From the NCBI GenBank assembly GCA_015709495.1, contig CP054189.1:1736001-1800000 (forward strand): 64,000 nucleotides of DNA. Direction: 5' to 3'. The translations under genes and the position numbers were made by a program. The DNA comes from Chthonomonadaceae bacterium. GTDB taxonomy: Bacteria > Armatimonadota > Fimbriimonadia > Fimbriimonadales > Fimbriimonadaceae. Within the stretch, counting starts at the first letter, position 1, and each line of letters opens with the position of its first letter. Shown here in pieces: positions 1 to 8,474 of this stretch. Below the pieces are notes generated by a model. It did not search any database. It saw nothing but the letters and a program-made list of their open reading frames with translations, and was not told where the DNA came from.

Positions 1-1662
1 GATTTCGACGACCTGATCTACTGGGCCGTACGGCTCCTCGAACAACGCGCCGACGTACGGGAGCAGTATCAAAGCAGGTTTCAGCACGTTCTCGTGGACG
101 AGTACCAGGACGTCAACCTTTCTCAATATCGATTTGTGCAACTCATGGCCGAAAAGAGTCGCAATTTAGTCGTCGTTGGGGACGACGACCAAAGCATTTA
201 TCGGTGGCGCGGCGCCGACGTCAAGCTCATCCTCAGCTTCAAAGCCGACTGGCCCGACGCGACGATCATCAAGCTCCAGCAGAACTACCGATCGACCAAG
301 ACCATTTTGCGGGCCGCAAACGAGGTCATCCGAAACAACCGGTCGAGGGCGCACAAGGAACTCTGGACCGAGAACATCGAGGGCGCGCACATCCACCTCA
401 TCGAAGCCGGAACCGAACTCGACGAGGCGATGGCCGTCGCCGAAACCATCTTGCAAGACTCCTCGACGGGTCGAAGAAAATACGGCGAGTTCGCCGTGCT
501 TTACCGAACGAACGCGCAGAGCCGGGTGCTGGAAGAAGCCCTCCTGACGCTGCGGATTCCGCATGTGCTGATCGGCGGGCAGAGGTTTTATGAGCGGAAA
601 GAGATCAAGGACGCGGTGGCGTACTTACGGCTCGTGCTCAACTCTCAGGACGACGTTTCGTTTCGGCGGGTGATCAACGTTCCCACGAGGGGGATCGGGG
701 CTACCAGCCTCCAAGCGATCGAGCAGTTCGCCGCTGCCAATTCGATTTCGCTCCTCGACGCCTGCGCCACCGAGGAGTTCCTCCAACAGCTTTCGTCCCG
801 CGCCCGAAACCCCATCGGCGCGTTTTCAAAAGCGATTCTCGAAGCCCGGCACCTCTCGGAATCCGGCGGCGTCACGCAGGTGTTGAAATCCCTTCTTCAG
901 GCAAGCGGGTACCTCTCCTCGCTTCGCGAAGACCGCTCGCCCGACGCCCAATCGCGATTGGAGAACCTCCAGGAGTTGCTCAACGTCACCACGCAGTACG
1001 ACGCCTCAGCGGACGAGCCGACGCTCTCCGGGTTCCTCGAAAGCGTTGCGTTGGTGTCGGACGCTGATTCTATCGGCGAAGGCGGGGAGGCTGTCACGCT
1101 GATGACCCTCCACACGGCGAAAGGCCTGGAGTTTCCGGTCGTGTTCATCACGGGGTTGGAAGAGGGTGTGTTCCCGCATTCGAGGTCGATGCAAGATGAC
1201 GCGGAGCTCGAAGAGGAGCGAAGGCTCTGCTATGTGGGCATGACCCGCGCGCAACAAGAACTCTATCTCCTGAGGGCGCACCGGCGAAGCGTGTATGGAC
1301 AGCCTCAGTTCAACCGTCCCTCGCGATTTCTTGAGGAAATTCCGCGAGAACTTATACGCGTCATGGGTGGATCGCGTCCCGCGCCCGAGGGGCTCTCCAC
1401 GGTTTATCAGGAGCGCTCGGGCCGATATGGCGTGATCGAGCCTCGGGCCGCAGCCTCGCCGCCCCCGCGCACGGCCCTGCGCTCGCCGGACTGGAAACCG
1501 CCTTTCGACGTCGGGCAGACGGTGCGCCATGCGAAGTTTGGCGTCGGGGTCGTGGTGGCTTGCGTGCCGATCAAGGGAGACACCGAAGTGACCGTCGCGT
1601 TTCCGGGTGTCATTGGAGTCAAGAAATTGGTGCAAGGCCTTGCGAAGCTCGAACCTACTTAG
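1..1662 (+). CDS. pcrA: UvrD/PcrA-type superfamily 1 DNA helicase (5' end outside window)
   Basis: ATP-dependent 3'-5' DNA helicase of excision and recombination repair. The frame is open from base 1, so about 553 C-terminal residues are visible and the Walker A end is missing. Motif II appears as VDEYQD near residue 32, motif III as GDDDQSIYRWRG near 60, QNYRST follows, motif V is LHTAKGLEFP near 370 and motif VI is YVGMTRAQQELYL near 410. The last 50 residues (FDVGQTVRHAKFGVGVV) match the small Tudor-like tail of PcrA-type helicases. The C-terminus is complete and overlaps the likely start of the next gene by 23 bases. PcrA is preferred to UvrD because of that tail, but family members are hard to tell apart from a fragment. 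Confidence 0.93.
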   Translation, partial: DFDDLIYWAVRLLEQRADVREQYQSRFQHVLVDEYQDVNLSQYRFVQLMAEKSRNLVVVGDDDQSIYRWRGADVKLILSFKADWPDATIIKLQQNYRSTKTILRAANEVIRNNRSRAHKELWTENIEGAHIHLIEAGTELDEAMAVAETILQDSSTGRRKYGEFAVLYRTNAQSRVLEEALLTLRIPHVLIGGQRFYERKEIKDAVAYLRLVLNSQDDVSFRRVINVPTRGIGATSLQAIEQFAAANSISLLDACATEEFLQQLSSRARNPIGAFSKAILEARHLSESGGVTQVLKSLLQASGYLSSLREDRSPDAQSRLENLQELLNVTTQYDASADEPTLSGFLESVALVSDADSIGEGGEAVTLMTLHTAKGLEFPVVFITGLEEGVFPHSRSMQDDAELEEERRLCYVGMTRAQQELYLLRAHRRSVYGQPQFNRPSRFLEEIPRELIRVMGGSRPAPEGLSTVYQERSGRYGVIEPRAAASPPPRTALRSPDWKPPFDVGQTVRHAKFGVGVVVACVPIKGDTEVTVAFPGVIGVKKLVQGLAKLEPT

Positions 1663-2230
1663 CTGCGGTTTGGGGGCCGCGATGTCGCTCTTGGCGGCAG
1701 GCTGCGGCCCGAAGAACGAGTACTTCCCGCTCGATGTGGGAGACTCGTGGACGTTCGGAGTTCGAACGGGGTATGGGTCATTTTCCGAGTCCATTCGTGC
1801 GACGCGGGAAATCTCGGTCGGGGGCCACAAGGGCCTGGAACTGGTGAGTCGGGGAGGCACGTCGCGCCTGTATCAGGACGGCGGCGATCTTTACTTGTCG
1901 GAGGGCGCGGTCGGGAGGTTCGAACCTCCGATCCCCCTGCTCTCCGCGGACGAGGCTGAGTCGAGGCGGGCCTGGGAAGGCGTGGTCATCCTGCGTGGGG
2001 CCCAGAGGCGAGCGAAGGGCGTGTGGAGTCAGAGGTTCGAGAAGTCCCCTCTGCCTTCGTTTCCGTCGTCTCGTGTCTTGCGATCCACCTTCGTTTTCGA
2101 CTTGGGGACGCGCCATTTCGAACTCAACAGTTGGTTCGTGGCAGGCGAGGGCTTGATCCTACAGGAGCAACGGGCGAACGGAGAACTGGTGACTCGGCTC
2201 GAGCGCGTGGGCACCTCGCCCGCCAACTGA
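1640..2230 (+). CDS. Small lipoprotein of unknown function
   Basis: A 196-residue predicted lipoprotein. Starting at TTG 1640 gives a short basic n-region, a hydrophobic stretch and the lipobox LAAGC, with the lipidated Cys encoded at 1703. ATG 1682 would leave too short a signal peptide, and GTG 1607 would only lengthen the n-region. The mature part opens with FPLDVGDSWTFGV, a pattern common in exported proteins of unknown role whose start describes a property followed by beta strands. I recognise no family. It overlaps the helicase gene by 23 bases and ends just before a strong terminator, so it is probably co-transcribed with the helicase. The start codon is uncertain. Confidence 0.7.
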   Translation: MRSSNLLSCGLGAAMSLLAAGCGPKNEYFPLDVGDSWTFGVRTGYGSFSESIRATREISVGGHKGLELVSRGGTSRLYQDGGDLYLSEGAVGRFEPPIPLLSADEAESRRAWEGVVILRGAQRRAKGVWSQRFEKSPLPSFPSSRVLRSTFVFDLGTRHFELNSWFVAGEGLILQEQRANGELVTRLERVGTSPAN

Positions 2231-2246
2231 CTTAGGTTCAAAGAGA

Positions 2247-2279
2247 AAAAACCCGGCCGAAGGGCCGGGTTCTTCTTCC
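2247..2279. terminator. Bidirectional rho-independent terminator
   Basis: A perfect 9-bp stem (AACCCGGCC 2250-2258 with GGCCGGGTT 2263-2271) closes a GAAG tetraloop. An A-run lies on the left and a T-rich run on the right, so it can stop transcription from the lipoprotein gene on the plus strand and from the PEP-CTERM gene on the minus strand. Confidence 0.88.
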
Positions 2280-2296
2280 CTCATCGGTCGAGGAGC

Positions 2297-2941
2297 TTAT
2301 TTCTTGCGTCGTCGAACCACAGCGGCAAGGCCAAGCCCGAGGGCGGCCAGGGTCGCGGGCTCAGGAACCGCGCAGTAGGATGCTCCGGTGAGCGAGATCC
2401 GATATGCGCCAGTGAGCGTCGAAGCGGCAGTGCCGTTCCAATCGAAGATTGGGCTGCCCGCGCCAGGGCCGTCGGGTGCGCGCTCGACGTCGTACGGAGT
2501 GTCCAACCACAGTTCGGCGCCGGTCGCGTCTACGGGGTCGCGGTCATATCGGCTGATCGCGAGGTAGTAGTGGCCAGGTCCGGGCAAGAATGTGCCAGTG
2601 ATCGTCGACTGCAATACACTGCCACCGGGGTGATCGTCATTGAACGTCACGCCGAAGCCTCCCGTATTGAAGAGGAACAACTGCGTGTCGAGACTTGAGC
2701 CACCTACCGTCGTCGCCGAAAAGAGGGACGGGTCCGCGATATAAATGCAGTACATGTCCTTGTCGTTGCCGTCCGCGGCCGGGTTGTTGCCAATGAACCC
2801 ACTGATGAAATCCAGAGCGCCAGAGCCGACCGTGATTTGGGCAGTACCCGGCAGATCGCCAGCATCGCCCACTTCCGTCCAAAGTTGAGCCTGCGCAACG
2901 CCGAGCGACGCCGCCAAGCCCATCAATACGAGTTTCTTCAT
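2297..2941 (-). CDS. PEP-CTERM sorting-domain exported protein
   Basis: A 214-residue exported protein. ATG 2941 is preceded by GGAGGAAG at a proper distance and gives a clean signal peptide (MKKLVLMGLAASLGVAQAQ). A longer frame to 3049 has no such support. The C-terminus carries the tripartite PEP-CTERM signal: VPEPATL, a hydrophobic helix and RRRKK. This signal is cut by an exosortase (not in this window), after which the protein is surface-anchored or secreted. The middle (DKDMYCIYIADPSLF, LDTQLFLFN, GPGHYYLAISRYD) resembles the pre-peptidase-like beta domain often paired with PEP-CTERM. It is monocistronic between its own promoter and a terminator. Confidence 0.88.
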   Translation of the reverse strand: MKKLVLMGLAASLGVAQAQLWTEVGDAGDLPGTAQITVGSGALDFISGFIGNNPAADGNDKDMYCIYIADPSLFSATTVGGSSLDTQLFLFNTGGFGVTFNDDHPGGSVLQSTITGTFLPGPGHYYLAISRYDRDPVDATGAELWLDTPYDVERAPDGPGAGSPIFDWNGTAASTLTGAYRISLTGASYCAVPEPATLAALGLGLAAVVRRRKK

Positions 2942-3020
2942 CTTCGCTTCCTCCAAATGATTTGGGCCTTGAACTACAATGCAAACGATGGCTAGGTTTT
3001 GGGGCCCAAGTGCAAAATCC

Positions 3021-3049
3021 AATATACAAAGGTTTGTGCGGATTGCCAA
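3021..3049 (-). promoter_or_regulatory. Sigma-70-type promoter of the PEP-CTERM gene
   Basis: On the minus strand TTGGCA (3049-3044) and TATATT (3026-3021) are separated by exactly 17 bases, close to the sigma-70 consensus. A transcript from here would have a leader of about 70 nt before ATG 2941. Confidence 0.72.
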
Positions 3050-3152
3050 GGCATCCGGAAATAACCTGGTACGTTTACCTGGTCACGATTTGCCGAGTAT
3101 AAGATTGCGAACGGACGTCTTGAAGAATGGTTAGTACAAAAGGACTGAGATC

Positions 3153-3845
3153 ATGAGCGAGATAGCGGCCGCTTCGACGAGGAGACCCGTTACGCTCGGT
3201 GACGTGAAGAAGAGCCCGAGGGTGCGGGCGCTGATCGACGGCGCGAACGAAGTGATGAAGGCGATGGGATACACCGAGCACGGCCATCGCCACGCGGGGA
3301 TTGTCAGCAGCATCACCCGTTACTTGCTCGAGCAGCTTGGCGCGCCGCCGCGTGAGGTCGAACTTGGACAGATCGCGGCGTATCTCCACGACATCGGAAA
3401 CGTCATCAACCGGGAGAGCCATCCGATCAGCGGCGCCAACCTCGCGTATCCCATTCTCAGCGACTTGGGGATGCCCGAAGAGGAACTTGCTCCTATCCTC
3501 GGAGCTATCGGCAACCATGAGGAGCTTCACGGAACCCCCATCAACACGATTTCAGCCGCGTTGATCGTCGCCGACAAGAGCGACGTTCACTACAGCCGAG
3601 TCCAAAACCCCATTTTGGAGTCGTTCGATATTCACGACCGGGTGAACTATGCGGTGCAGAAGAGCCGAACGGTCATGGACCTAGCCGCGCAGAAGATCGA
3701 ACTGACCTTGGAGATCGACACGAGTTACGCCAGCGTCATGGAGTACTTCGAAATCTTCCTTTCGAGGATGGTGATGTGCCGCAAGGCCTGTGATACGTTC
3801 GGCTATCAGTTCGTCCTCAGCGTGAACGGCACGATTCTGGGGTAG
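3153..3845 (+). CDS. HD-domain metal-dependent phosphohydrolase
   Basis: A 230-residue cytoplasmic HD-superfamily protein. The metal ligands are visible in order: GHRH near residue 34, the HD pair in YLHDIGN near 77, NHEE near 110 and ADKSD near 133. This is the layout of nucleotide-phosphate hydrolases such as small YqeK- or RNase Y-like HD proteins. The substrate cannot be told from sequence. ATG 3153 follows AAAGGA about ten bases upstream. The C-terminal 70 residues (LEIDTSYASVMEYFEIF) have no catalytic motif and may mediate dimerisation. It stands alone and converges on pyrF with only 3 bases between the stop codons. Confidence 0.85.
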   Translation: MSEIAAASTRRPVTLGDVKKSPRVRALIDGANEVMKAMGYTEHGHRHAGIVSSITRYLLEQLGAPPREVELGQIAAYLHDIGNVINRESHPISGANLAYPILSDLGMPEEELAPILGAIGNHEELHGTPINTISAALIVADKSDVHYSRVQNPILESFDIHDRVNYAVQKSRTVMDLAAQKIELTLEIDTSYASVMEYFEIFLSRMVMCRKACDTFGYQFVLSVNGTILG

Positions 3846-3848
3846 ACG

Positions 3849-4607
3849 TTAGCGAACGGCGAGCGCGTCGGCGATTTCGGATTGGATTCGGTGGGCCGCG
3901 CCTTGAGGGTCCGAACTGAGCGTGATGGGCCTGCCCACCACGAGGAAGTCCGCTCCCCAGCCAAGTGCGGTGCGAGGGTCGGTCGATCTCCTGTGCTCGT
4001 CGGAAGATTCTCCCGCCGGTCGAATCCCTGGGCTCACGATCAACGGTTCGTCGCCCAACTTCTCTCGCAGCGTGCGAATCGCTTCACCGGAAGCGATCCA
4101 GCCGTCCGCACCGGCCTCACGCGTGGCCTGGGCTCGGTGGGTGAGGTAGTTCATGAGAAAGTCATCTGGCGCGCGGATTCCGTCGAGGCCGAGATTGTCC
4201 CTTAGTTCGTCTGGCCCCACGCTCGAAAGGAGAGGCACGGAGAGTAGGAGCGGGAGGGAGCGGGAGCCCCGCCCTCGGACCGCTGCGCGGATCGTCGCGG
4301 GGCCGCCATGAAGCGTCAGGAACCTCGCCCGGCCACCCAGGACCTCGACCGCGGTCGCAATCGTTGCGTCGATGTCGTCGAGTTTGAGGTCGAGGAACAC
4401 CTCCTTCCCGAGCGAGCGGAGCCTCTCGACCGCCGGCAAGCCTTCGGCAAAGAAGAGCCGGTACCCGACCTTATAGAACTGCACATCGTCGCCGAGGGCT
4501 TCGACGAGCTTGAGCGCGTCTTCGAGGCACGGAAGGTCCAGTGCGACGATGAGCCGAGATCGAGGGTCGGAGGGGCGATAAGGTGGGGGCGGCGCAGCTT
4601 CGGGCAT
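3849..4607 (-). CDS. pyrF: Orotidine 5'-phosphate decarboxylase
   Basis: Decarboxylates OMP to UMP, the last step of de novo pyrimidine synthesis. IVALD marks the first beta strand and QFYKVGYRLFF the substrate-binding Lys. FLDLKLDDIDATI carries the catalytic Asp-Lys-Asp array, with DDID where most relatives have HDIP. VSPGIRP and DFLVVGRPIT form the phosphate-binding end. The length of 252 residues from ATG 4607 is normal. An upstream GTG at 4649 would add 14 residues but lacks a ribosome site. It lies close downstream of the GGDEF gene on the same strand (stop 4654), so the two are probably co-transcribed. Confidence 0.92.
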   Translation of the reverse strand: MPEAAPPPPYRPSDPRSRLIVALDLPCLEDALKLVEALGDDVQFYKVGYRLFFAEGLPAVERLRSLGKEVFLDLKLDDIDATIATAVEVLGGRARFLTLHGGPATIRAAVRGRGSRSLPLLLSVPLLSSVGPDELRDNLGLDGIRAPDDFLMNYLTHRAQATREAGADGWIASGEAIRTLREKLGDEPLIVSPGIRPAGESSDEHRRSTDPRTALGWGADFLVVGRPITLSSDPQGAAHRIQSEIADALAVR

Positions 4608-4653
4608 TCCGCCGTGCAGTATGGCACCGAATGGACGCCGCGGCCGCACGTGG

Positions 4654-6600
4654 CTAGGCCGCTGATTCGAACCCAGCTATCGCGTCGAGAACCTCGGGGT
4701 CAAAGCGTCCCGGGTCGCGCGCTAGGGCCTGTTCGCCGTGAAGAACCCACTGCTCGAACACATCGTAGAGCCGCGCCAAGAACGGGATACGCGAGCCCGC
4801 GGTTCCCGTAGCGCCTTTGCCGTCGAATCTCTCGCCCAAGGCGTTGAGACTCGGCAACAAGATTCGCAGGTCGGGGCTCGCTTCCATCCTCTTGAGCTTG
4901 CTGGGAGATTGCGCGCTCCGGGCCCTCCGATACTCGCCCGCGACGACACCCAGGCACCTCAGCAGGTGGACTTGCGCCGAAGTGAGCCTCAGGTTCTGAG
5001 CCGTCTTCTCGATTGCGAGGTCCAACTCCGCGCAGAGCGCCTCCGTCTTGCTCTTGCGTCCCGCTGGAACCCACTCCCACAAGTCTTCGAGGGCGATCGC
5101 GAACCTCGTGCCGTCCCCAACCGGGCCGCCGGAATACAGCACCACGCGGTTACGTCCGGACCTCTTGGCTTCGAAGAGGGCGGTGTCGGCGGCTCGCAAG
5201 AGAGAAGAAGCTCCCTGCGCATGGCTTGGATACACCGCCACTCCGATGCTCACTGTTAGCGGGCGTTCCCGGCCCGAAGGCGTCTTGAGCCTGAGCGATT
5301 CGATTTTCGAACGAACCCGCTCGGCCGTCCCCAGGCTTTCTTCCTGATCGCTTCCCGGAAGAACGGCGGTGAACTCCTCGCCGCCGTATCTCGCGGCTAA
5401 GTCGTATTGGCGAACGCACTGCTTGAGCGCGAGCGCAACCTCTTGGAGGACGCCGTCTCCCACGTCATGCCCTTCCTCTTCGTTGAAGCTGCGGAAATGA
5501 TCGACGTCGATCATGAGCGCCCCGATCGGCTGTTCGGTTCGCTCAGCCTCGGCGATTCTCAAGTGGAGGAACTCCTGAAGCGTGCGATGGTTGGCGATGC
5601 CGGTCAGGGGATCGTTGCTCGCCAGCGATTTGAACCGCTCGAACAAGTACGCCTTGTTAAGCGCGAGGGCGAGGTGCTCGCTCAGCACTGAATGGAACTC
5701 TTGAAAGTCGCGGAAGTTCGCTTGATCGTGCTTGGCGACGATTTCGAGGACCCCCATCAGCGAGTCGCCCGCCATCAACGGCATCAGGCTCACCCCACCT
5801 GGCTTCAAGTAGCAAATCTCGGCTTCGAGCGACGCGCTCAGCGGGTTGTCGCCCACGCTGTCGAGGAAGAGCGGCTTGCGGCAGTCAGCGACGAGTTCAG
5901 CAAGGCAGGCGGCCCCTTTACTCGACTGAATCTGCTTCAGGGAATGGGCGCCCTTGCGATTGATTCCCGTGTGAGCGGCCAATCGGAGCGGGTTGGCGCC
6001 CTCTTCGGGAATCCAAAGCATGGCGGCGGCCGGATCGAGACGCGAGGCCAACGCGTGGATCGCCGCAGCGCACAACCCGTGGATCTCGGTATGCGCCGAA
6101 GTCACCGCCCCCAGTTCTTTGAGGAGGTCGGCTTCGAGCGAGCTTCGAGAGGCTCTTCCTCGGAAAACGCGCTCCTCTCGGGCGCAGGTTGCGAGCAAGA
6201 GGGCCTCTTGGGTGTTTCCGTAGGCGATCGGGGAGGCTAGAAAGCGGACGCCTTCGGTGTAGAGCGATCCTGATTGACCCCCCAGCGCGGACTCGACCAA
6301 GGGCCCGAACTCGCTGATCAGCAGGCTCTGCTTCCCCAACCGGTCGAAAAACGTTTCTGCGAGTCCCCAGGCCTTTCGCACGAATCCTAGGCCGTCGACC
6401 ACGGCCACGCCGACCTTCGCGGGATCGAGGTCAGCGATCAGAGCCGGCTCAGGAAGGTCGAGCACGAGCCTTCCGCCTTCTTTGAGCCGAAGTGCGAGCG
6501 GGAACCCAACTGCTGTAGAATCGCCCTGGGGGTCGAGAGTGTCGACGCCCAGCCTTTCGAGCAACTTAACCAACTGACAAAGGGAATCAGCCCAGCACAC
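4654..6600 (-). CDS. GAF-GGDEF diguanylate cyclase
   Basis: Makes cyclic di-GMP from two GTP. A GAF-like sensor region occupies roughly residues 165-320. The GGDEF domain follows (NDPLTGIANHR, MIDVDHF). Its active-site loop is RYGGEEF near residue 410, and RQYD precedes the loop by five residues, so the inhibitory I-site RxxD is intact. About 155 residues after the cyclase domain match nothing I know. No membrane segment is evident, so the protein looks cytoplasmic. The start is uncertain: GTG 6600 gives 648 residues and leaves promoter space for the divergent gene, while TTG 6675 would add 25 residues. Likely targets in this window are the PilB N-domain and the PilZ protein. Confidence 0.88.
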   Translation of the reverse strand: MCWADSLCQLVKLLERLGVDTLDPQGDSTAVGFPLALRLKEGGRLVLDLPEPALIADLDPAKVGVAVVDGLGFVRKAWGLAETFFDRLGKQSLLISEFGPLVESALGGQSGSLYTEGVRFLASPIAYGNTQEALLLATCAREERVFRGRASRSSLEADLLKELGAVTSAHTEIHGLCAAAIHALASRLDPAAAMLWIPEEGANPLRLAAHTGINRKGAHSLKQIQSSKGAACLAELVADCRKPLFLDSVGDNPLSASLEAEICYLKPGGVSLMPLMAGDSLMGVLEIVAKHDQANFRDFQEFHSVLSEHLALALNKAYLFERFKSLASNDPLTGIANHRTLQEFLHLRIAEAERTEQPIGALMIDVDHFRSFNEEEGHDVGDGVLQEVALALKQCVRQYDLAARYGGEEFTAVLPGSDQEESLGTAERVRSKIESLRLKTPSGRERPLTVSIGVAVYPSHAQGASSLLRAADTALFEAKRSGRNRVVLYSGGPVGDGTRFAIALEDLWEWVPAGRKSKTEALCAELDLAIEKTAQNLRLTSAQVHLLRCLGVVAGEYRRARSAQSPSKLKRMEASPDLRILLPSLNALGERFDGKGATGTAGSRIPFLARLYDVFEQWVLHGEQALARDPGRFDPEVLDAIAGFESAA

Positions 6601-6691
6601 GCTACGTTCGATTCTCGGTTGATTTCCCCGTCGAAACCAGCCTCGTTTGGAAACTTTTGCCCGGAAAGCCGTCAAAGAGGTAAGGCAAACG

Positions 6692-8470
6692 ATGATGCAA
6701 TCGCGTTCGAGGTTCTGGAGTTGGTTGAATGGGCCCGCGATCTTGGCTCTCCTCCTGGCAGGCTGGCTGTGCGTAGGCTGCGGCGGAGGGGGCGGCGCGA
6801 CTGAACTCCTTTATCAAACCGACTGGACCAACCGGGGGAGGGCGGTAACGGGACTCTCTCAGAGGGTTCGCCTCTACACGGCCTCGAATCAGCTCGTGCA
6901 AACCCTCGTCATGAACCAGGACGCCAACGGTTTGCAGGGCCTGACGATCCCCGTGTCCGGCAGCGGTGTGTACAGGCTTTACGTCGAACTGTATTCGCAG
7001 CGCGACTTGTTGGGCGTCCGGACCGGAGTCCTCGAAACGCTCGTTACGCTTTCCGGCCGGACGACGTTTTTGAGCGCCGTGGGCGAAGACCCCACGATGG
7101 TCAAGGTCACTCCCGAATCGGCCAGCGTCAAGGTTCAGCACAGCCGCCAATATTACGCTGCAGGGTACAGCGGTGCGAATCGGGCGGTTTTCGTCGAAGA
7201 CGAGGCCTTCGAGTGGTCGGCGCTCGGCGGCGTCGCAAGCGTCAATGAAACCGGAATCGCCCTTGGGCTGACGCCGGGAAGCGGGACCCTCCGAGCCACC
7301 CACAGTGACACCGGCCACCAAGGCAGTGGGCTGATCACGGTCGATCCGTTTCAGGCCACGCAGACGAAATGGACGGTCATGGTGTTCCTGAACGCAGCTA
7401 ACGATCTGTATACGTTCAGTACCCTCAACGTGAATCAGATGGAGTCTGTGGCGCAAAATCCCGACGTTCGATTCGTCGTACAGTGGAAGCAGTCCCAATC
7501 GGTTTGGCCCTCGTCGAGCTTCGACGGCACGCGCCGCTATCTGGTCAAGCCCGACACGACTTCGAGCATCGCGAGCGAGTTGATCCAAGACATGGGCCCT
7601 GGGGTCGATATGGGCCAAGCCTCAACACTTCTAGACTTCGTGAACTGGACGAAAACGTACTACCCCGCCGATCGCTACGTGCTCGTGGTGTGGAACCACG
7701 GCAACGGCTGGCGCAGGAAGCCGGAAGATACGTTGCCGACGCGGGCGGTCAGCTACGATGACGAAACGGGCAACGCAATCCAGACATGGCAGCTTTCGCA
7801 GGCCATCGGCAACAACGTTCTCGACATCATCGCATGGGACGCGAGCCTGATGCAGATGCTGGAAGTGGCGTACGAGTTGCAGGACCGCGCGCAGTTGATC
7901 GTCGGCAGTGAGGAGAGCCCTCCGGGCGAAGGCTATCCCTACGACCTCATCTTCGGCGAGTTTCGCGACAGCCCCGATGCCTCGACGGTGACGCTCTCCA
8001 AGGCGTTCGTCGATGGGATGCTCGCAGTGCCGGCGTACCAGACCCGGAAGATCACACAGAGCGTTCTCGACACCAGCAAATTGCCGGCTCTTGGGGCCTC
8101 CGTGAGCGAATTGGCTTCGCAACTCATCGCGAACGTCGGGTCGATTGGAACCGAGATTCAGTCGGTCCGCACGCAGGCCAAGAGCTACAGCCCGTCGGCG
8201 TTCCGAGTCTATCGCGACCTGTACCACGTGTGCGAACTGATCGAATCGCTCATCGGGATACCCGGCATTCAGACCGCCGCCGCCGATGTTCGCGCAAAGA
8301 TCGCCGACGCGGTGGTTTGGGAAGGGCACAACGTGAACTCGCTCAACAGCCACGGCGTCTCGATCGACTTTTCGTCTTCAGGCACGTATGCCGGGGTGGC
8401 GACGGATTACGCTCAGCTTCGATTCGCGCAAGAGACAATGTGGAACGAGTGGCTGTCCGTTGCCCCCTAG
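6692..8470 (+). CDS. Clostripain-like (peptidase C11 family) lipoprotein with Ser in place of the catalytic Cys
   Basis: A 592-residue predicted lipoprotein. The signal peptide ends in a Cys-containing lipobox (CVGC) followed by a glycine linker. Two beta-rich modules precede a C11-like domain starting near residue 225 (KWTVMVFLNAANDL). The histidine motif is VVWNHGNGW (His336). The usual DAC(L/M) nucleophile motif reads WDASLMQ, with Ser385 encoded by AGC. The protein may therefore be a binding pseudo-enzyme or, less likely, use serine. ATG 6692 follows AAGG and fits the signal peptide, whereas the longer frame from 6647 does not. It is divergent from the GGDEF gene. Confidence 0.82.
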   Translation: MMQSRSRFWSWLNGPAILALLLAGWLCVGCGGGGGATELLYQTDWTNRGRAVTGLSQRVRLYTASNQLVQTLVMNQDANGLQGLTIPVSGSGVYRLYVELYSQRDLLGVRTGVLETLVTLSGRTTFLSAVGEDPTMVKVTPESASVKVQHSRQYYAAGYSGANRAVFVEDEAFEWSALGGVASVNETGIALGLTPGSGTLRATHSDTGHQGSGLITVDPFQATQTKWTVMVFLNAANDLYTFSTLNVNQMESVAQNPDVRFVVQWKQSQSVWPSSSFDGTRRYLVKPDTTSSIASELIQDMGPGVDMGQASTLLDFVNWTKTYYPADRYVLVVWNHGNGWRRKPEDTLPTRAVSYDDETGNAIQTWQLSQAIGNNVLDIIAWDASLMQMLEVAYELQDRAQLIVGSEESPPGEGYPYDLIFGEFRDSPDASTVTLSKAFVDGMLAVPAYQTRKITQSVLDTSKLPALGASVSELASQLIANVGSIGTEIQSVRTQAKSYSPSAFRVYRDLYHVCELIESLIGIPGIQTAAADVRAKIADAVVWEGHNVNSLNSHGVSIDFSSSGTYAGVATDYAQLRFAQETMWNEWLSVAP

Positions 8471-8474
8471 GGGA

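Noticed and set aside
8463-8472. Palindrome CCCCTAGGGG between convergent genes as a terminator
   Set aside because: Too short, with no loop or T-run.
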